Source: CAVROT01 sp963722905 (GTDB taxonomy: Bacteria; Pseudomonadota; Alphaproteobacteria; Rhodobacterales; Rhodobacteraceae). Taken from it: 64,000 nt of DNA. The notes beneath the pieces were generated by a model. That model was not told the origin of the DNA. It searched no databases and saw only the letters and a program-made list of their open reading frames with translations. Below are positions 54,935 through 63,911 of the stretch, one piece after another. A program made the translations under genes and the position numbers. The stretch spans positions 104,862-168,861 of the forward strand of contig CAVROT010000008.1 in NCBI GenBank assembly GCA_963722905.1, read 5' to 3'. Positions within the stretch are counted from its first letter, which is position 1. Each line of letters starts with the position of its first letter.

Positions 54935-56980
54935 TCAGTTGGCGGCGGCGGTCTGAAGCAGCGGCGTGATGCGGCGCACCGTCGCGCGCCGGTTGGCCTG
55001 TTCGTCGGCCTGTGTGTCGATCTTGAGGAACTGCTCGCCGTAGCCCTGCACGACCATGTTCTCGGGTGCGACGCCGAAATATTCGGTCAGCGCCAGCGCC
55101 ACCGATTCCGCCCGCCGGTCCGACAGGGCAAGATTGTAGGCCGCGTCGCCGGTCGCGTCGGTATGCCCCTCGACCAGCAGCACCTCGCGCGGGTTGGCGT
55201 CGATCAGATCCTTGATGCTTTCGCCCAGATCGACCAGCGCCCGTGCCTGGTCGGGCGGGATCGCGGCCGAACCGGAGGCGAAGGTGATGTTGTCCAGCTC
55301 GATCGCCGGGGCGAGTTCGCGCACCTGCGCGATGTTGCGGACCTGGGCCAGCGAGAACGTCCGGTCGTACTCCCGGCTTGCCGCCAGCGCGTCGCGCAGC
55401 GCCGCACGGTCCGACGTCTCGATCGTCGGTGCGGCGAAAGCCGGGGCCGCCGCGAGGGTTGTCAGATCGACGGGGGCGTAGTCCTGCGTATCGTCGATCA
55501 GAAGCACTTCGGTTCCGTCGGGCGCGACGCGGGTCCGGCGCAGCACGCGCAGGTTGGCATCGCGGATGGTGACGATCTGGCTGCCATCCTCGCGCGTGAC
55601 GACGGTGCGTGTCGATCCGTCCTCGAAGGTCTGCGTCTGAACCTGGCTTCCCGGCTGAAACAGCAGGACGTTGTCGTCCTTGATAACCTGATAGGTCCCG
55701 TCGGGCTGCTCGACCACGATGCGGTCGTCCGACTTCGACACCACCTGCCGGTTGCCCTGAATGATCGAACCGACGGCCAGCGCGCCGGCGCCGACGATCA
55801 GGGCCTTTTCAAGAGTGCTCAGCCCGTCGTCGTCGTCGTCGGAGTCGCCGACGGCGGTCGCGAAATCCTCGTCGCTGGAGCGCGCCGACTTTTCGGTCAC
55901 GACCTCGGTCTCGGTGTCGCCGTCATTGGCCTGGGCGTTCTCGGCCAGGGCCGCCACGGGGTTCACGTCGCCGGCGGCAACGGGTGCGCCCTGTGCGTCC
56001 TCGAGCTGCTGGCGCACGTCGGCGGCCACGCTTTCGGCATCGGCCGCGGCCGCGCCGGCACCGACGTCCGACAGAGCTGCCTCCGCTTCCGCCTCGGTCG
56101 CCAGCGTCTCGTCGTCCATCGCTTCTTCAAGCTGCCCGGCCAAGGTGTTCACATCGGTAGCACCTTCGGCCGCCGGCACCTGTTCGGCCTCGGTCGACGC
56201 CTCGGGCGCAATGGATTGTGCCGTCGGGACGGCCGCCGTTTCGCCATCGGGCGTCACTTCGGCCGGGATGGCGGGCTCCGAAGTCGCCTCGGCGGCGCCA
56301 ACCGGCGCCTCGGTCGCGACCGCGTCGGCCGGAGCGGACTGCTCGGGGGCGGCCTCGGTCGTCGCGGCATCGGCTGTTGAAGGATCGGGCGTTCCGGCGG
56401 CATCGGATGCGACCTCGCCCTGATCGGCGGCCTCCGCTGCGGCCTCGTCGCCGAGTATCAGCGCTTCGGTCGCATCCGCCTCGGCCGTCGCGGCGTCGAC
56501 CGCCGCCTCGGCGTCCTGCAACGCCTTCTGGACGGCGTCGACCGTCGACCCTTCGCCGGCGCCCTCGGCGGCGACGTTGGGCGCGTCGGTCCCCGTGACA
56601 TCCTGCGATGGCGTCTCGACCGGCGCCGGATCGGCGACGGCTTCGGCAGGGGCGGCTTCGGCAGGAGCGGCTTCGGCTACTGGTTCTGCGGCTTCGACTG
56701 CGGGGACAGGGTCCTGCGCTGCTTCGGCAGCTTCAGCCGGTGCGGCGGCCTCCGCCTGGCCAGGGGCGGCACCGGGCAGGGCAATGCCCATCGCGTTCGC
56801 CTGTTCCGCCAGACTCTGCGCCGTGATGTCACGACCCTCGGCGATGATGGTCGCGCAGACCGGTTCGGCACCTTCGGGGCAGGCGATCTGGGCGCCGCCA
56901 GACTGCGCGGCGGCGACCGACGGGGCCAGCAGCGACAGGCTCGCAACGAGGGCGGTTGTGGCGTTCAGGCTGCTACGCAT
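54935..56980 (-). CDS. OmpA-family outer membrane protein with long acidic Ala-rich region
   Basis: A 681-residue envelope protein. The signal peptide (MRSSLNATTALVASLSLLAP, cleavage after AAA) is followed by a short cysteine pair region (ACPEGAEPVCATI). About 300 residues of Ala/Glu/Pro/Thr-rich low-complexity sequence come next (about 75-375), then a hydrophobic span EKALIVGAGALAVGSIIQG at about 390. A beta-rich region with repeated 'DGT/DGS' turns follows, and a C-terminal peptidoglycan-binding OmpA domain (FASGSAAIPPDQARALVDLG, then LVEGHTDATGDAAYNLALSD). Such proteins link the outer membrane to peptidoglycan. Its place between coxE and xdhC is odd for a cox locus; it probably has no role in the enzyme. 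Confidence 0.9.
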   Translation of the reverse strand: MRSSLNATTALVASLSLLAPSVAAAQSGGAQIACPEGAEPVCATIIAEGRDITAQSLAEQANAMGIALPGAAPGQAEAAAPAEAAEAAQDPVPAVEAAEPVAEAAPAEAAPAEAVADPAPVETPSQDVTGTDAPNVAAEGAGEGSTVDAVQKALQDAEAAVDAATAEADATEALILGDEAAAEAADQGEVASDAAGTPDPSTADAATTEAAPEQSAPADAVATEAPVGAAEATSEPAIPAEVTPDGETAAVPTAQSIAPEASTEAEQVPAAEGATDVNTLAGQLEEAMDDETLATEAEAEAALSDVGAGAAAADAESVAADVRQQLEDAQGAPVAAGDVNPVAALAENAQANDGDTETEVVTEKSARSSDEDFATAVGDSDDDDDGLSTLEKALIVGAGALAVGSIIQGNRQVVSKSDDRIVVEQPDGTYQVIKDDNVLLFQPGSQVQTQTFEDGSTRTVVTREDGSQIVTIRDANLRVLRRTRVAPDGTEVLLIDDTQDYAPVDLTTLAAAPAFAAPTIETSDRAALRDALAASREYDRTFSLAQVRNIAQVRELAPAIELDNITFASGSAAIPPDQARALVDLGESIKDLIDANPREVLLVEGHTDATGDAAYNLALSDRRAESVALALTEYFGVAPENMVVQGYGEQFLKIDTQADEQANRRATVRRITPLLQTAAAN

Positions 56981-57036
56981 TCGTTCTCTCCGATGTATTT
57001 CGACCGCTCAACACCCGAGCGGACGGCACCGTTCCC

Positions 57037-58289
57037 TCACATCGCCGACAGCAGGCGCGCCTTCTCTCCGCCGTCCTCGGGGCGCGAGATCGCGCGGGCC
57101 AGCGCCTCGATCGAGGCGATGTCGTGCCCGGCGCGCAGGCTGTCGACATGCGGAAGAAGCGCCGCGATGCCGCGGGCGCGGGGCGCGAACCCGTCGAAGC
57201 GCAACAGGGGGTTCAGCCAGATCACCCGGCGGGCCGTCAGGTGCAGCCGGCGGGCGGCGGCGGCCAGCGCCGCGGGGTCGTCGCGGTCCAGACCGTCGGT
57301 GATCAGCAGCACGACGGCCCCCTGCCCCATCACCCGCCGCGACCAGTCGCGGTTGAACGCGCCGAGCGACGCGGCGATGCGTGTGCCGCCCTCCCAGTCG
57401 GGCGCCTCGGCGCCGGCGGCGGCCAGAGCGGCGTCCACGTCGCGGTTCCGCAGGTGGCGGGTGATGTTGGTCAGCCGGGTGCCGAAGGTGAAGGCGTGCA
57501 CCGGACCCCAGCGTGCGTCGCCGCGCTGGTTCGCGACCGCGTGCAGAAATCCCAGGACGGCGCGCGAATACTGCGACATCGAGCCCGAGATGTCGCAGAG
57601 CGCCACCAGCGACGGCGGACGCGGACGCACGGTCCTATGGCGCAGCGTCGCGACCTCTCCACCGCGACGCCGGGCCGCGCGCAGTGTCGCCGCCGTATCG
57701 ATCGTGCCGCGCGCCGCCGGGCCGGTGCGGCGGCCCGGCATCGGCGGCACCGGCAGCGCCATGGCGACGAGGATGCGGCGCGCCGCCGCCATCTCGTCCA
57801 CCGACATCTGTTCGAAGTCGAGCGTCCGGAGGCGTTCGTCGGACGCCGCGGTCCGGCTGGCGTCGATCTCGACGGCGCTCTCCCCGGGGTCCTCGGGCGG
57901 CGGCAGTTCGGGGGATCGCGCGCCGTCCAGCAGCGCCTCTGCCGCGCGGCGTTCAGCGGCCCTGAGCGCGCGGGGTTCGTTGGTCCCGCGCACCGCGGGG
58001 GTCAGCATCGACATCATGTGTTCGAGATAGCGGGGATCGCGCCAGTAGAGCCGGAAGATCTGGTCGAAGGCGGCGCGGTCCTCGGGGCGCGAGACGAGGA
58101 TGGCGTGCAGGGTCCAGTAGAAGTCGGCTCGCGCCGCTCGAACCCGGCCGCCGCCACGCCGCGCACCGCCTCCAGCGTGCGGCCCGGACCGATGCGCAGG
58201 CCTGCCTTCCTCAGCGCGCGCACGAACCAGGCGATATTCGTCACCAGCTTGGGGTCGTCTGGCAGGTCGAGAGCGGGATAGGCGGTCAT
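57037..58289 (-). CDS. coxE: CoxE-like von Willebrand factor A protein (frameshifted as sequenced)
   Basis: VWA protein that works with the MoxR ATPase CoxD in maturing the CoxL active site. The start MTAYPALDLPDDPKLVTNIA at 58289 and the residues up to AGFERRE are in one frame; the rest, from DFYWTLHAILVSRPEDRAAF, is in another. The change is at about 58127, where GAG CCG ACT should be GAG GCC GAC TTC. The length, 1253 bp, is one base short of 418 codons, so one lost G explains it. The VWA domain carries the MIDAS motif CDISGSMSQYS and the conserved TFGTRLTNITRHLRNRDVDA. The lost base sits in a GG pair, and a sequencing error is likely. Confidence 0.88.
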
Positions 58290-58475
58290 GCGCGACGGCG
58301 GCGGAGGGGGCCCGTCCGCCCCCCGCCCTTCGGCCCCCCCCAAGGGTATCTTGCAAATTCAAGCGGGAAAGGGTGGTGGAGGGCGATGACGCACGTGCGG
58401 AGTGCGCGGCGTCTGCGGCCGACGCGCACCTCGTCGCACTCCGGACGCACGCCGGCGATGGAGGCGTGCGGGGCA

Positions 58476-58838
58476 TCAGTAACGGGAGACCTCGATCAGG
58501 TTGCCGTCCGGGTCGCGAAAGTAGATCGACCGCATCGTCCGCGCGCGCCGGACTTCTGACGAGCCTTCGATCACCTCGATCCCCGCCTCGGCGAGGTGCG
58601 CCGCGACATCGAAGAGATCGCCCGGGTCAGAAGGCACAGGTCGCCCGATCCGATGGCGGCGTGGTTGCGCCGCTCGTCTCCGAGGTTCTGACAGGTTGAT
58701 CTTCTGCGCGCCCGCCCGCACCGCGATGCGCCCGCCGGCAAAGTCGATCCGTTCGAGGCCGAGGGCGCGGGCGTAGAACGTGGCGGCGGCGGCGGGGTCG
58801 CGCACCGTCAGCACGACGTCGTCGATCCCGGCGATCAC
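58476..58838 (-). CDS. VOC family protein (two compensating frameshifts as sequenced)
   Basis: Small glyoxalase/bleomycin-resistance fold protein of 120 residues. The start is GTG at 58838, overlapping the moxR stop as GTGA. The ends are clearly VOC: IAGIDDVVLTVRDPAAAATF at the N-terminus, and MRSIYFRDPDGNLIEVSRY at the C-terminus with the metal-site glutamate. Between about 58687 and 58624 the frame is wrong: the annotated frame gives a basic stretch, but the adjacent frame gives the expected LGDERRNHAAIGSGDLCLLT. One extra A near 58687 and one missing C near 58624 would explain it and restore the family sequence. Substrate unknown; an unusual gene between coxD and coxE. Confidence 0.8.
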   Translation of the reverse strand: MIAGIDDVVLTVRDPAAAATFYARALGLERIDFAGGRIAVRAGAQKINLSEPRRRAAQPRRHRIGRPVPSDPGDLFDVAAHLAEAGIEVIEGSSEVRRARTMRSIYFRDPDGNLIEVSRY

Positions 58839-59764
58839 GCCGACCGCGTCCGCACCTCGGCGAGGATGCGGGCGGCCTCGGAACCCTGCAGCTTCTGGAT
58901 GTCGTCCTGATACTTCAGGATGGCGCCCAGGGTGTCGGCGATCACCTGGGGGCTCAGCTCGATCACGTCGAGGGCCAGCAGGCATTTCGCCCAGTCGATG
59001 GTCTCGGCCACGCCGGGCCGCTTGAAGAGATCCTCGTCGCGCAGTCGCTGGACGAAGGCCACGACCTCGCGGCTGAGCGCCTGGGACGCCTCGGGCGCCC
59101 GCGCGGCGAGGATGGCAAGCTCGCGCTCAACGCCGGGGTAGTCGACCCAGTGGTAGAGGCAGCGCCGTTTCAGCGCATCGTGAACTTCTCGCGTCCGGTT
59201 CGACGTCAGGACGACGACGGGCGGCTCGGGCGCGCGCACGGTGCCGCGTTCGGGGATAGTGACGGCGAAGTCGGACAGCGCCTCGAGCAGGAACGCCTCG
59301 AAAGGGGCGTCGGTGCGGTCGATCTCGTCTATGAGCAGTACGGGCGCGCCGCCAGGCTGGGGCTGCATCGCTTGCAGCAACGGGCGTGCGATCAGGAAAT
59401 CGTCCGAAAAGAGGTCGGCCCGAAGAGCCGCGCGGTCGCCGCCAGCGCCCGTCGCCTCGGCCATGCGGATGGCGATCATCTGCTCGGCGAAATTCCATTC
59501 GTAGACGGCGGTGGCGGCATCCAGCCCCTCGTAGCATTGCAGCCGGATGAGGCGCCGCCCGAGGCCCGCGGCCAGCGCCTTGGCGATCTCGGTCTTGCCG
59601 GTGCCGGCCTCGCCTTCGAGGAACAGCGGGCGGCCCAGCCGAAGGGCGAGGAAGGTTACCGTGGCCAGAGCCCGGTCGCAGACGTAGTCCTGCCCGGCCA
59701 GCATGGTCTGTACCGCGTCGATCCCGTTGGGCAGCGCGGTCGGAAACTCGGTTGGCTGGTTCAT
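58835..59764 (-). CDS. coxD: MoxR/CoxD-type AAA+ ATPase
   Basis: AAA+ chaperone ATPase that helps assemble the Mo-Cu or Mo centre of CoxL-type enzymes together with CoxE. The ATG at 59764 gives 309 residues (MNQPTEFPTALPNGIDAVQT). Walker A is EGEAGTGKTEIAKALAAGLG (about residues 49-68), Walker B is GAPVLLIDEIDRTDAPFEAF, and sensor/arginine regions follow in VVVLTSNRTREVHDALKRRC. First gene of the minus-strand cox locus, divergent from pyrC with 127 bp between start codons. It overlaps the VOC gene by four bases. Confidence 0.9.
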   Translation of the reverse strand: MNQPTEFPTALPNGIDAVQTMLAGQDYVCDRALATVTFLALRLGRPLFLEGEAGTGKTEIAKALAAGLGRRLIRLQCYEGLDAATAVYEWNFAEQMIAIRMAEATGAGGDRAALRADLFSDDFLIARPLLQAMQPQPGGAPVLLIDEIDRTDAPFEAFLLEALSDFAVTIPERGTVRAPEPPVVVLTSNRTREVHDALKRRCLYHWVDYPGVERELAILAARAPEASQALSREVVAFVQRLRDEDLFKRPGVAETIDWAKCLLALDVIELSPQVIADTLGAILKYQDDIQKLQGSEAARILAEVRTRSA

Positions 59765-59891
59765 CGCGCGGATGCTGCCGCCGCGCGGCGATGGGGTCAA
59801 TGGGATACGTGGCGACTGTTGCCGCGGCCCGGTGTGGCCGCCGCCCATCCGGCGCTGGCCAAACCGGAGGGATCGGTCTAGCGCTGGCAGC

Positions 59892-60935
59892 ATGCCCGAT
59901 ACCCTTACCATCCGTACGCCGGACGACTGGCACCTCCACCTGCGCGACGGCGACATGATGCGCGCCGTGCTGCCCGACACTGCCCGCCACTTCGCGCGGG
60001 CGCTGATCATGCCCAACCTGGTGCCGCCCGTCGTCACCGGCGCGGACGCCGCCGACTACCGCGACCGGATCCTGTCGGCCAAGCCGCGCGGATCGAAATT
60101 CCGGCCGCTGATGACGCTCTATCTGACCGAGGAGACGCAGGTCCGCGACCTGCGCGCCGCCGCCGAGATCGGGCTGATCACGGCGGTGAAGCTCTATCCC
60201 GCGGGGGCGACCACCAATTCGGCCGCCGGGGTGCACGACATGACGAAAGTCCGGCGCATCCTGGAGAACATGGCCCAGATCGGCCTGCCCCTCTGCATCC
60301 ACGGCGAGGTCACGGATCCCGACGTCGACATCTTCGACCGCGAGGCCGTGTTCCTCGACCGCGTGCTGGAGCCGCTGCGTCGGGACGTCCCGGGGCTTCG
60401 CGTCGTGCTGGAGCATGTCACGACGGCGGACGGCGCGGCCTACGTTGCCGAGGGCGGGCCGGACATCGCCGGGACGATCACGGCGCACCACCTGGTATTG
60501 AACCGCAACCATCTGCTGGCCGGCGGTATTCGCCCGATGAACTACTGCCTGCCCGTGGCCAAGCGCGAGGCGCACCGGCGCGCACTCGTCGCCGCCGCGA
60601 CAATGGGCGATCCGCATTTCTTCCTCGGCACCGACAGCGCCCCGCACGTGGACGCGGTTAAGCTGGCGCCCTGCGGTTGTGCGGGCTGCTACACCGCGCC
60701 CAATGCGCTGGCCATCTGCGCGCAGGTCTTCGATGGCGCCGGCGCATTGAACCGGCTGGAAGGGTTCGTCTCGGGGCATGGCGCGGCCTTCTACGGAGTG
60801 CCCGCCAACGCCGGGACGATCACCCTGCGGCGCGGAACGGGCGCGGCCGCCGCGGCGCCGCAGACCCCCGACGGCCCGGTTACGGTCTTTGCCCCCGAAA
60901 CGTCGCCGCTCTGGTTCGTGGACGGCTCCGCCTGA
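59892..60935 (+). CDS. pyrC: Dihydroorotase (class II)
   Basis: Closes N-carbamoyl-L-aspartate to dihydroorotate in pyrimidine synthesis. The ATG at 59892 gives 347 residues, the normal length for the E. coli-type enzyme. Zinc ligands are H14 and H16 in DDWHLHLRDG, and the carboxylated lysine is K100 in ITAVKLYPAGATTNSAAGVH. Histidines in LCIHGEVTDPDVD and VVLEHVTTADGAAYV follow, with the aspartate in FFLGTDSAPHVDAVK. No aspartate transcarbamoylase gene is adjacent. It is divergent from the moxR gene. Confidence 0.95.
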   Translation: MPDTLTIRTPDDWHLHLRDGDMMRAVLPDTARHFARALIMPNLVPPVVTGADAADYRDRILSAKPRGSKFRPLMTLYLTEETQVRDLRAAAEIGLITAVKLYPAGATTNSAAGVHDMTKVRRILENMAQIGLPLCIHGEVTDPDVDIFDREAVFLDRVLEPLRRDVPGLRVVLEHVTTADGAAYVAEGGPDIAGTITAHHLVLNRNHLLAGGIRPMNYCLPVAKREAHRRALVAAATMGDPHFFLGTDSAPHVDAVKLAPCGCAGCYTAPNALAICAQVFDGAGALNRLEGFVSGHGAAFYGVPANAGTITLRRGTGAAAAAPQTPDGPVTVFAPETSPLWFVDGSA

Positions 60936-61157
60936 TTCCATGCGACGGCGCCGGGTGCGCCTGTGGGCGATATGTCCCCCGCCTGTGGATGAACCGGAAC
61001 CGGGGCCCCATGCGGTATATGCCGCCGCGGGTACGACCACATCTGGCGATCCTTCACATAGGTTATACAGTTTGGCCGGCAGACGGCGGACGGTCTAGAA
61101 GGGCGGTCTGACACGACCCCGAACGGGGCATGGCACGACGGGAGCAGGGGCACGGGC

Positions 61158-62684
61158 ATGAACGAGATATCACGACTGCAGCAGACCGGGGAGGCGGCGG
61201 GTCCCGCGCCCGCAAAGGGCGGCATCGTCGTTCCGGGGGCATCGACCCCCGCCCTGCCCCACAACGTCGACGCCGAACAGCAGCTTTTGGGCGCCGTCCT
61301 GACCAACAACGACATCTACGACCGCGTGGCGGCCATCATCGGACCGGCACATTTCCACGATCCCGTCCACGCCCTGATCTTCGAGGTCGCGGCGGCGCGC
61401 ATCGCCAAGGGGCAGGTCGCCTCTCCGGTATCGCTCAAGGCGTTCGTTGAGAACGATCCCGGTCTCAAGGACTACGGCGGCGCGCAATACCTGGTCCGGC
61501 TGGCCGGTGCCGCGATCAGCAGCTACGCCGCACGCGACTATGCCCAGCTGATCTACGACCTCGCCATCCGCCGCAAGCTGATGGCACTGGGCCAGGACAT
61601 CAGCGCCCGCGCCGCCATCGTGGATGTGGAGCACGAGCCGCGCGAGCAGATCGTCAAGGCCGAGCAGGAACTCTACGCGCTGGCCGAGCAGGGAACGGTG
61701 CGACAGGGCTTCCAGTCGTTCCTGCGCGCGGTCACGGATGCCGTGAACGTCGCCGCCGCCGCCTATCAGCGCGAGGGCGGGCTGGCGGGCATCGCCACCG
61801 GGCTTGTCGACCTCGACCGCAAGCTCGGGGGGCTGCACCCGTCGGACCTGCTGATCCTCGCCGGGCGCCCGTCGATGGGCAAGACGTCGCTGGCCACCAA
61901 TATCGCCTTTAACATCGCAAAGGTCTACAAGCGCGGCACGCTCCAGGACGGCACCGAGGGCGCGGTGAACGGCGGCGTCGTGGGGTTCTTCAGCCTCGAG
62001 ATGTCGGCCGAGCAGCTGGCCGCCCGGGTCCTTTCGGAAGCCGCCGAGGTGCCCAGCGAGCAGATCCGGCGCGGCGACATGAACGAGACCGAGTTCCGCC
62101 GCTTCGTCGAGGCCGCCAAGACGTTGGAGGACTGCCCGCTCTACATCGACGACACGCCCGCCCTGCCCATCGCGCAGCTGGCCGCCCGCGCCCGGCGTCT
62201 GAAGCGCGAGCACGGGCTGGATGTGCTCATGGTGGACTACCTCCAGCTTGTCCGGGGATCGGGCCGCAACGAGAACCGCGTGAACGAGGTGAGCGAGATC
62301 ACCCAGGGGCTCAAGGCCATCGCCAAGGAGCTGAACATCCCCGTCGTGGCGCTCAGCCAGCTCAGCCGCCAGGTCGAGCAGCGCGAGGACAAGCGCCCGC
62401 AGCTGAGCGACCTGCGCGAGTCGGGCAGCATCGAGCAGGACGCCGACGTGGTGATGTTCGTCTTCCGCGAGGAGTACTACAAGGAGCGCGAGAAGCCTGG
62501 TGACCACGAGCTGCAGAAGATGGCCGACTGGCAGGCCGAGATGGAACGGCTCTACGGCAAGGCCGAGGTCATCATCGGCAAGCAGCGTCATGGTCCAATC
62601 GGATCGGTGGACCTGTCCTTCGAGGGAAAGTTCACGCGCTTTGGCAACCTTGCGCACGGCTGGCAGGGCGGGCGTGGCACCTGA
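61158..62684 (+). CDS. dnaB: Replicative DNA helicase
   Basis: Hexameric helicase that unwinds DNA at the replication fork. The 508-residue protein has the N-terminal primase-binding domain (LPHNVDAEQQLLGAVLTNND, about residues 34-53 and on to about 140) and a RecA-like C-domain. Walker A is AGRPSMGKTSLATNIAFNIA at about 235-254. Walker B and following motifs are in LDVLMVDYLQLVRGSGRNEN, VVALSQLSRQVEQREDKRPQ and LSDLRESGSIEQDADVVMFV. The first 30 residues are a Pro/Ala/Gly-rich extension. There is no intein. The 222-bp upstream gap after pyrC contains no gene; alr follows after 144 bp. Confidence 0.97.
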   Translation: MNEISRLQQTGEAAGPAPAKGGIVVPGASTPALPHNVDAEQQLLGAVLTNNDIYDRVAAIIGPAHFHDPVHALIFEVAAARIAKGQVASPVSLKAFVENDPGLKDYGGAQYLVRLAGAAISSYAARDYAQLIYDLAIRRKLMALGQDISARAAIVDVEHEPREQIVKAEQELYALAEQGTVRQGFQSFLRAVTDAVNVAAAAYQREGGLAGIATGLVDLDRKLGGLHPSDLLILAGRPSMGKTSLATNIAFNIAKVYKRGTLQDGTEGAVNGGVVGFFSLEMSAEQLAARVLSEAAEVPSEQIRRGDMNETEFRRFVEAAKTLEDCPLYIDDTPALPIAQLAARARRLKREHGLDVLMVDYLQLVRGSGRNENRVNEVSEITQGLKAIAKELNIPVVALSQLSRQVEQREDKRPQLSDLRESGSIEQDADVVMFVFREEYYKEREKPGDHELQKMADWQAEMERLYGKAEVIIGKQRHGPIGSVDLSFEGKFTRFGNLAHGWQGGRGT

Positions 62685-62828
62685 TCGTACCCGCCGCATC
62701 GTGGCGTCGTCCGGCGGCAGGTCCATCCGGCCGAGGTCGGGTCGCTTGATGGCGTATCGTTCCCACCCACGCGCCCATGCCTGCATGAGCCGCCGCCGCC
62801 GTCCTGGGCCCACCCGGACGCTGCCCTG

Positions 62829-63869
62829 ATGGGAACCGGCATTCTGCACGTGGACCTCGCCGCCATCGTGGCCAACTGGCGCGCGCTCGACGCCATGACC
62901 GGACCGGGGGTCGAGACGGCGGCGGTGGTCAAGGCCGACGCCTACGGGCTGGGCGCGGCGCCGGTCGTGCGGGCTCTTGCCGGTGCGGGTGCGCGGCAGT
63001 TCTTCGTGGCCCAGGCCGAGGAGGGGGCCGCGGTGCGCGCGGCGTTGGGTCCGGGGCCGCGCATACTGGTCTTCTCGGGGCACATGGCGGGCGACGCCCC
63101 GTTGCTCGCCGCCGCCGACCTCATCCCCCTGCTGAACGCGCCCGAACAGGCGGCGCGGCATGTCTCGGCCCTGCCCGGCGCACCGTTCGGCGTACAGATC
63201 GACACCGGAATGAACCGCCTGGGGCTGGAGCCCGCAGACTGGGCCGCGCTTCGCCCGGCGCTGCCGGCGCCGCCTGTTCTGATCGTCAGCCACCTCGCCT
63301 GTGCCGATGCGCCGGGCGATCCGATGAACGACACGCAACTGACCGCGTTTCGAGCCGCGACCGACGGGACGGACGTCCCGCGGTCGCTGGCGGCGACGGG
63401 CGGCATCCTGTTGGGAGCCGCGTGGCATTTCGACCTGGTGCGTCCCGGCATCGGTCTCTACGGAGGGGCGCCCCATGCGGCGGCCCACCCGGCGGTGCGA
63501 CTGTCGCTGCCGGTGATCCAGGTCCGCGACGTCGCCCCGGGCGAGACGGTGGGCTACGGCGCCGCGTGGACCGCATCCCGTGCCGCCCGCATCGCGACCC
63601 TGTCGGCGGGCTATGCCGACGGCCTTATCCGCGCTATGGGCGCCGGCGCCGCGCTCTATGCCGGAGACATCCCGTGCCCCCTTGCCGGCCGCGTCTCCAT
63701 GGACCTGCTGACGGTGGACGTGACCCATCTGGACGCCGTTCCCGGCAGCCTCGACATCCTTTGCCCCGCGCAGGGCATCGACGCCCTTGCCGCGGCGGCC
63801 GGCACGATCGGCTACGAGATCCTCACCGCCCTCGGACCCCGCTACAGCCGACGCTGGACCGCCGCCTGA
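62829..63869 (+). CDS. alr: Alanine racemase
   Basis: PLP enzyme that makes D-alanine for peptidoglycan. The 346-residue protein has the PLP lysine K35 in TAAVVKADAYGLGAAPVVRA and the conserved arginine region GVQIDTGMNRLGLEPADWAA. The catalytic tyrosine of the C-terminal domain is in GETVGYGAAWTASRAARIAT at about residue 240, and VSMDLLTVDVTHLDAVPGS is the second conserved block. The start ATG at 62829 agrees with the family N-terminus (LHVDLAAIVANWRAL). It is transcribed in the same direction as dnaB and is followed by a tRNA-Ser gene. Confidence 0.95.
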   Translation: MGTGILHVDLAAIVANWRALDAMTGPGVETAAVVKADAYGLGAAPVVRALAGAGARQFFVAQAEEGAAVRAALGPGPRILVFSGHMAGDAPLLAAADLIPLLNAPEQAARHVSALPGAPFGVQIDTGMNRLGLEPADWAALRPALPAPPVLIVSHLACADAPGDPMNDTQLTAFRAATDGTDVPRSLAATGGILLGAAWHFDLVRPGIGLYGGAPHAAAHPAVRLSLPVIQVRDVAPGETVGYGAAWTASRAARIATLSAGYADGLIRAMGAGAALYAGDIPCPLAGRVSMDLLTVDVTHLDAVPGSLDILCPAQGIDALAAAAGTIGYEILTALGPRYSRRWTAA

Positions 63870-63911
63870 AGGGTTGCAACGCACGGCACCCTGCCGCTAA
63901 ACCCCACCAAC

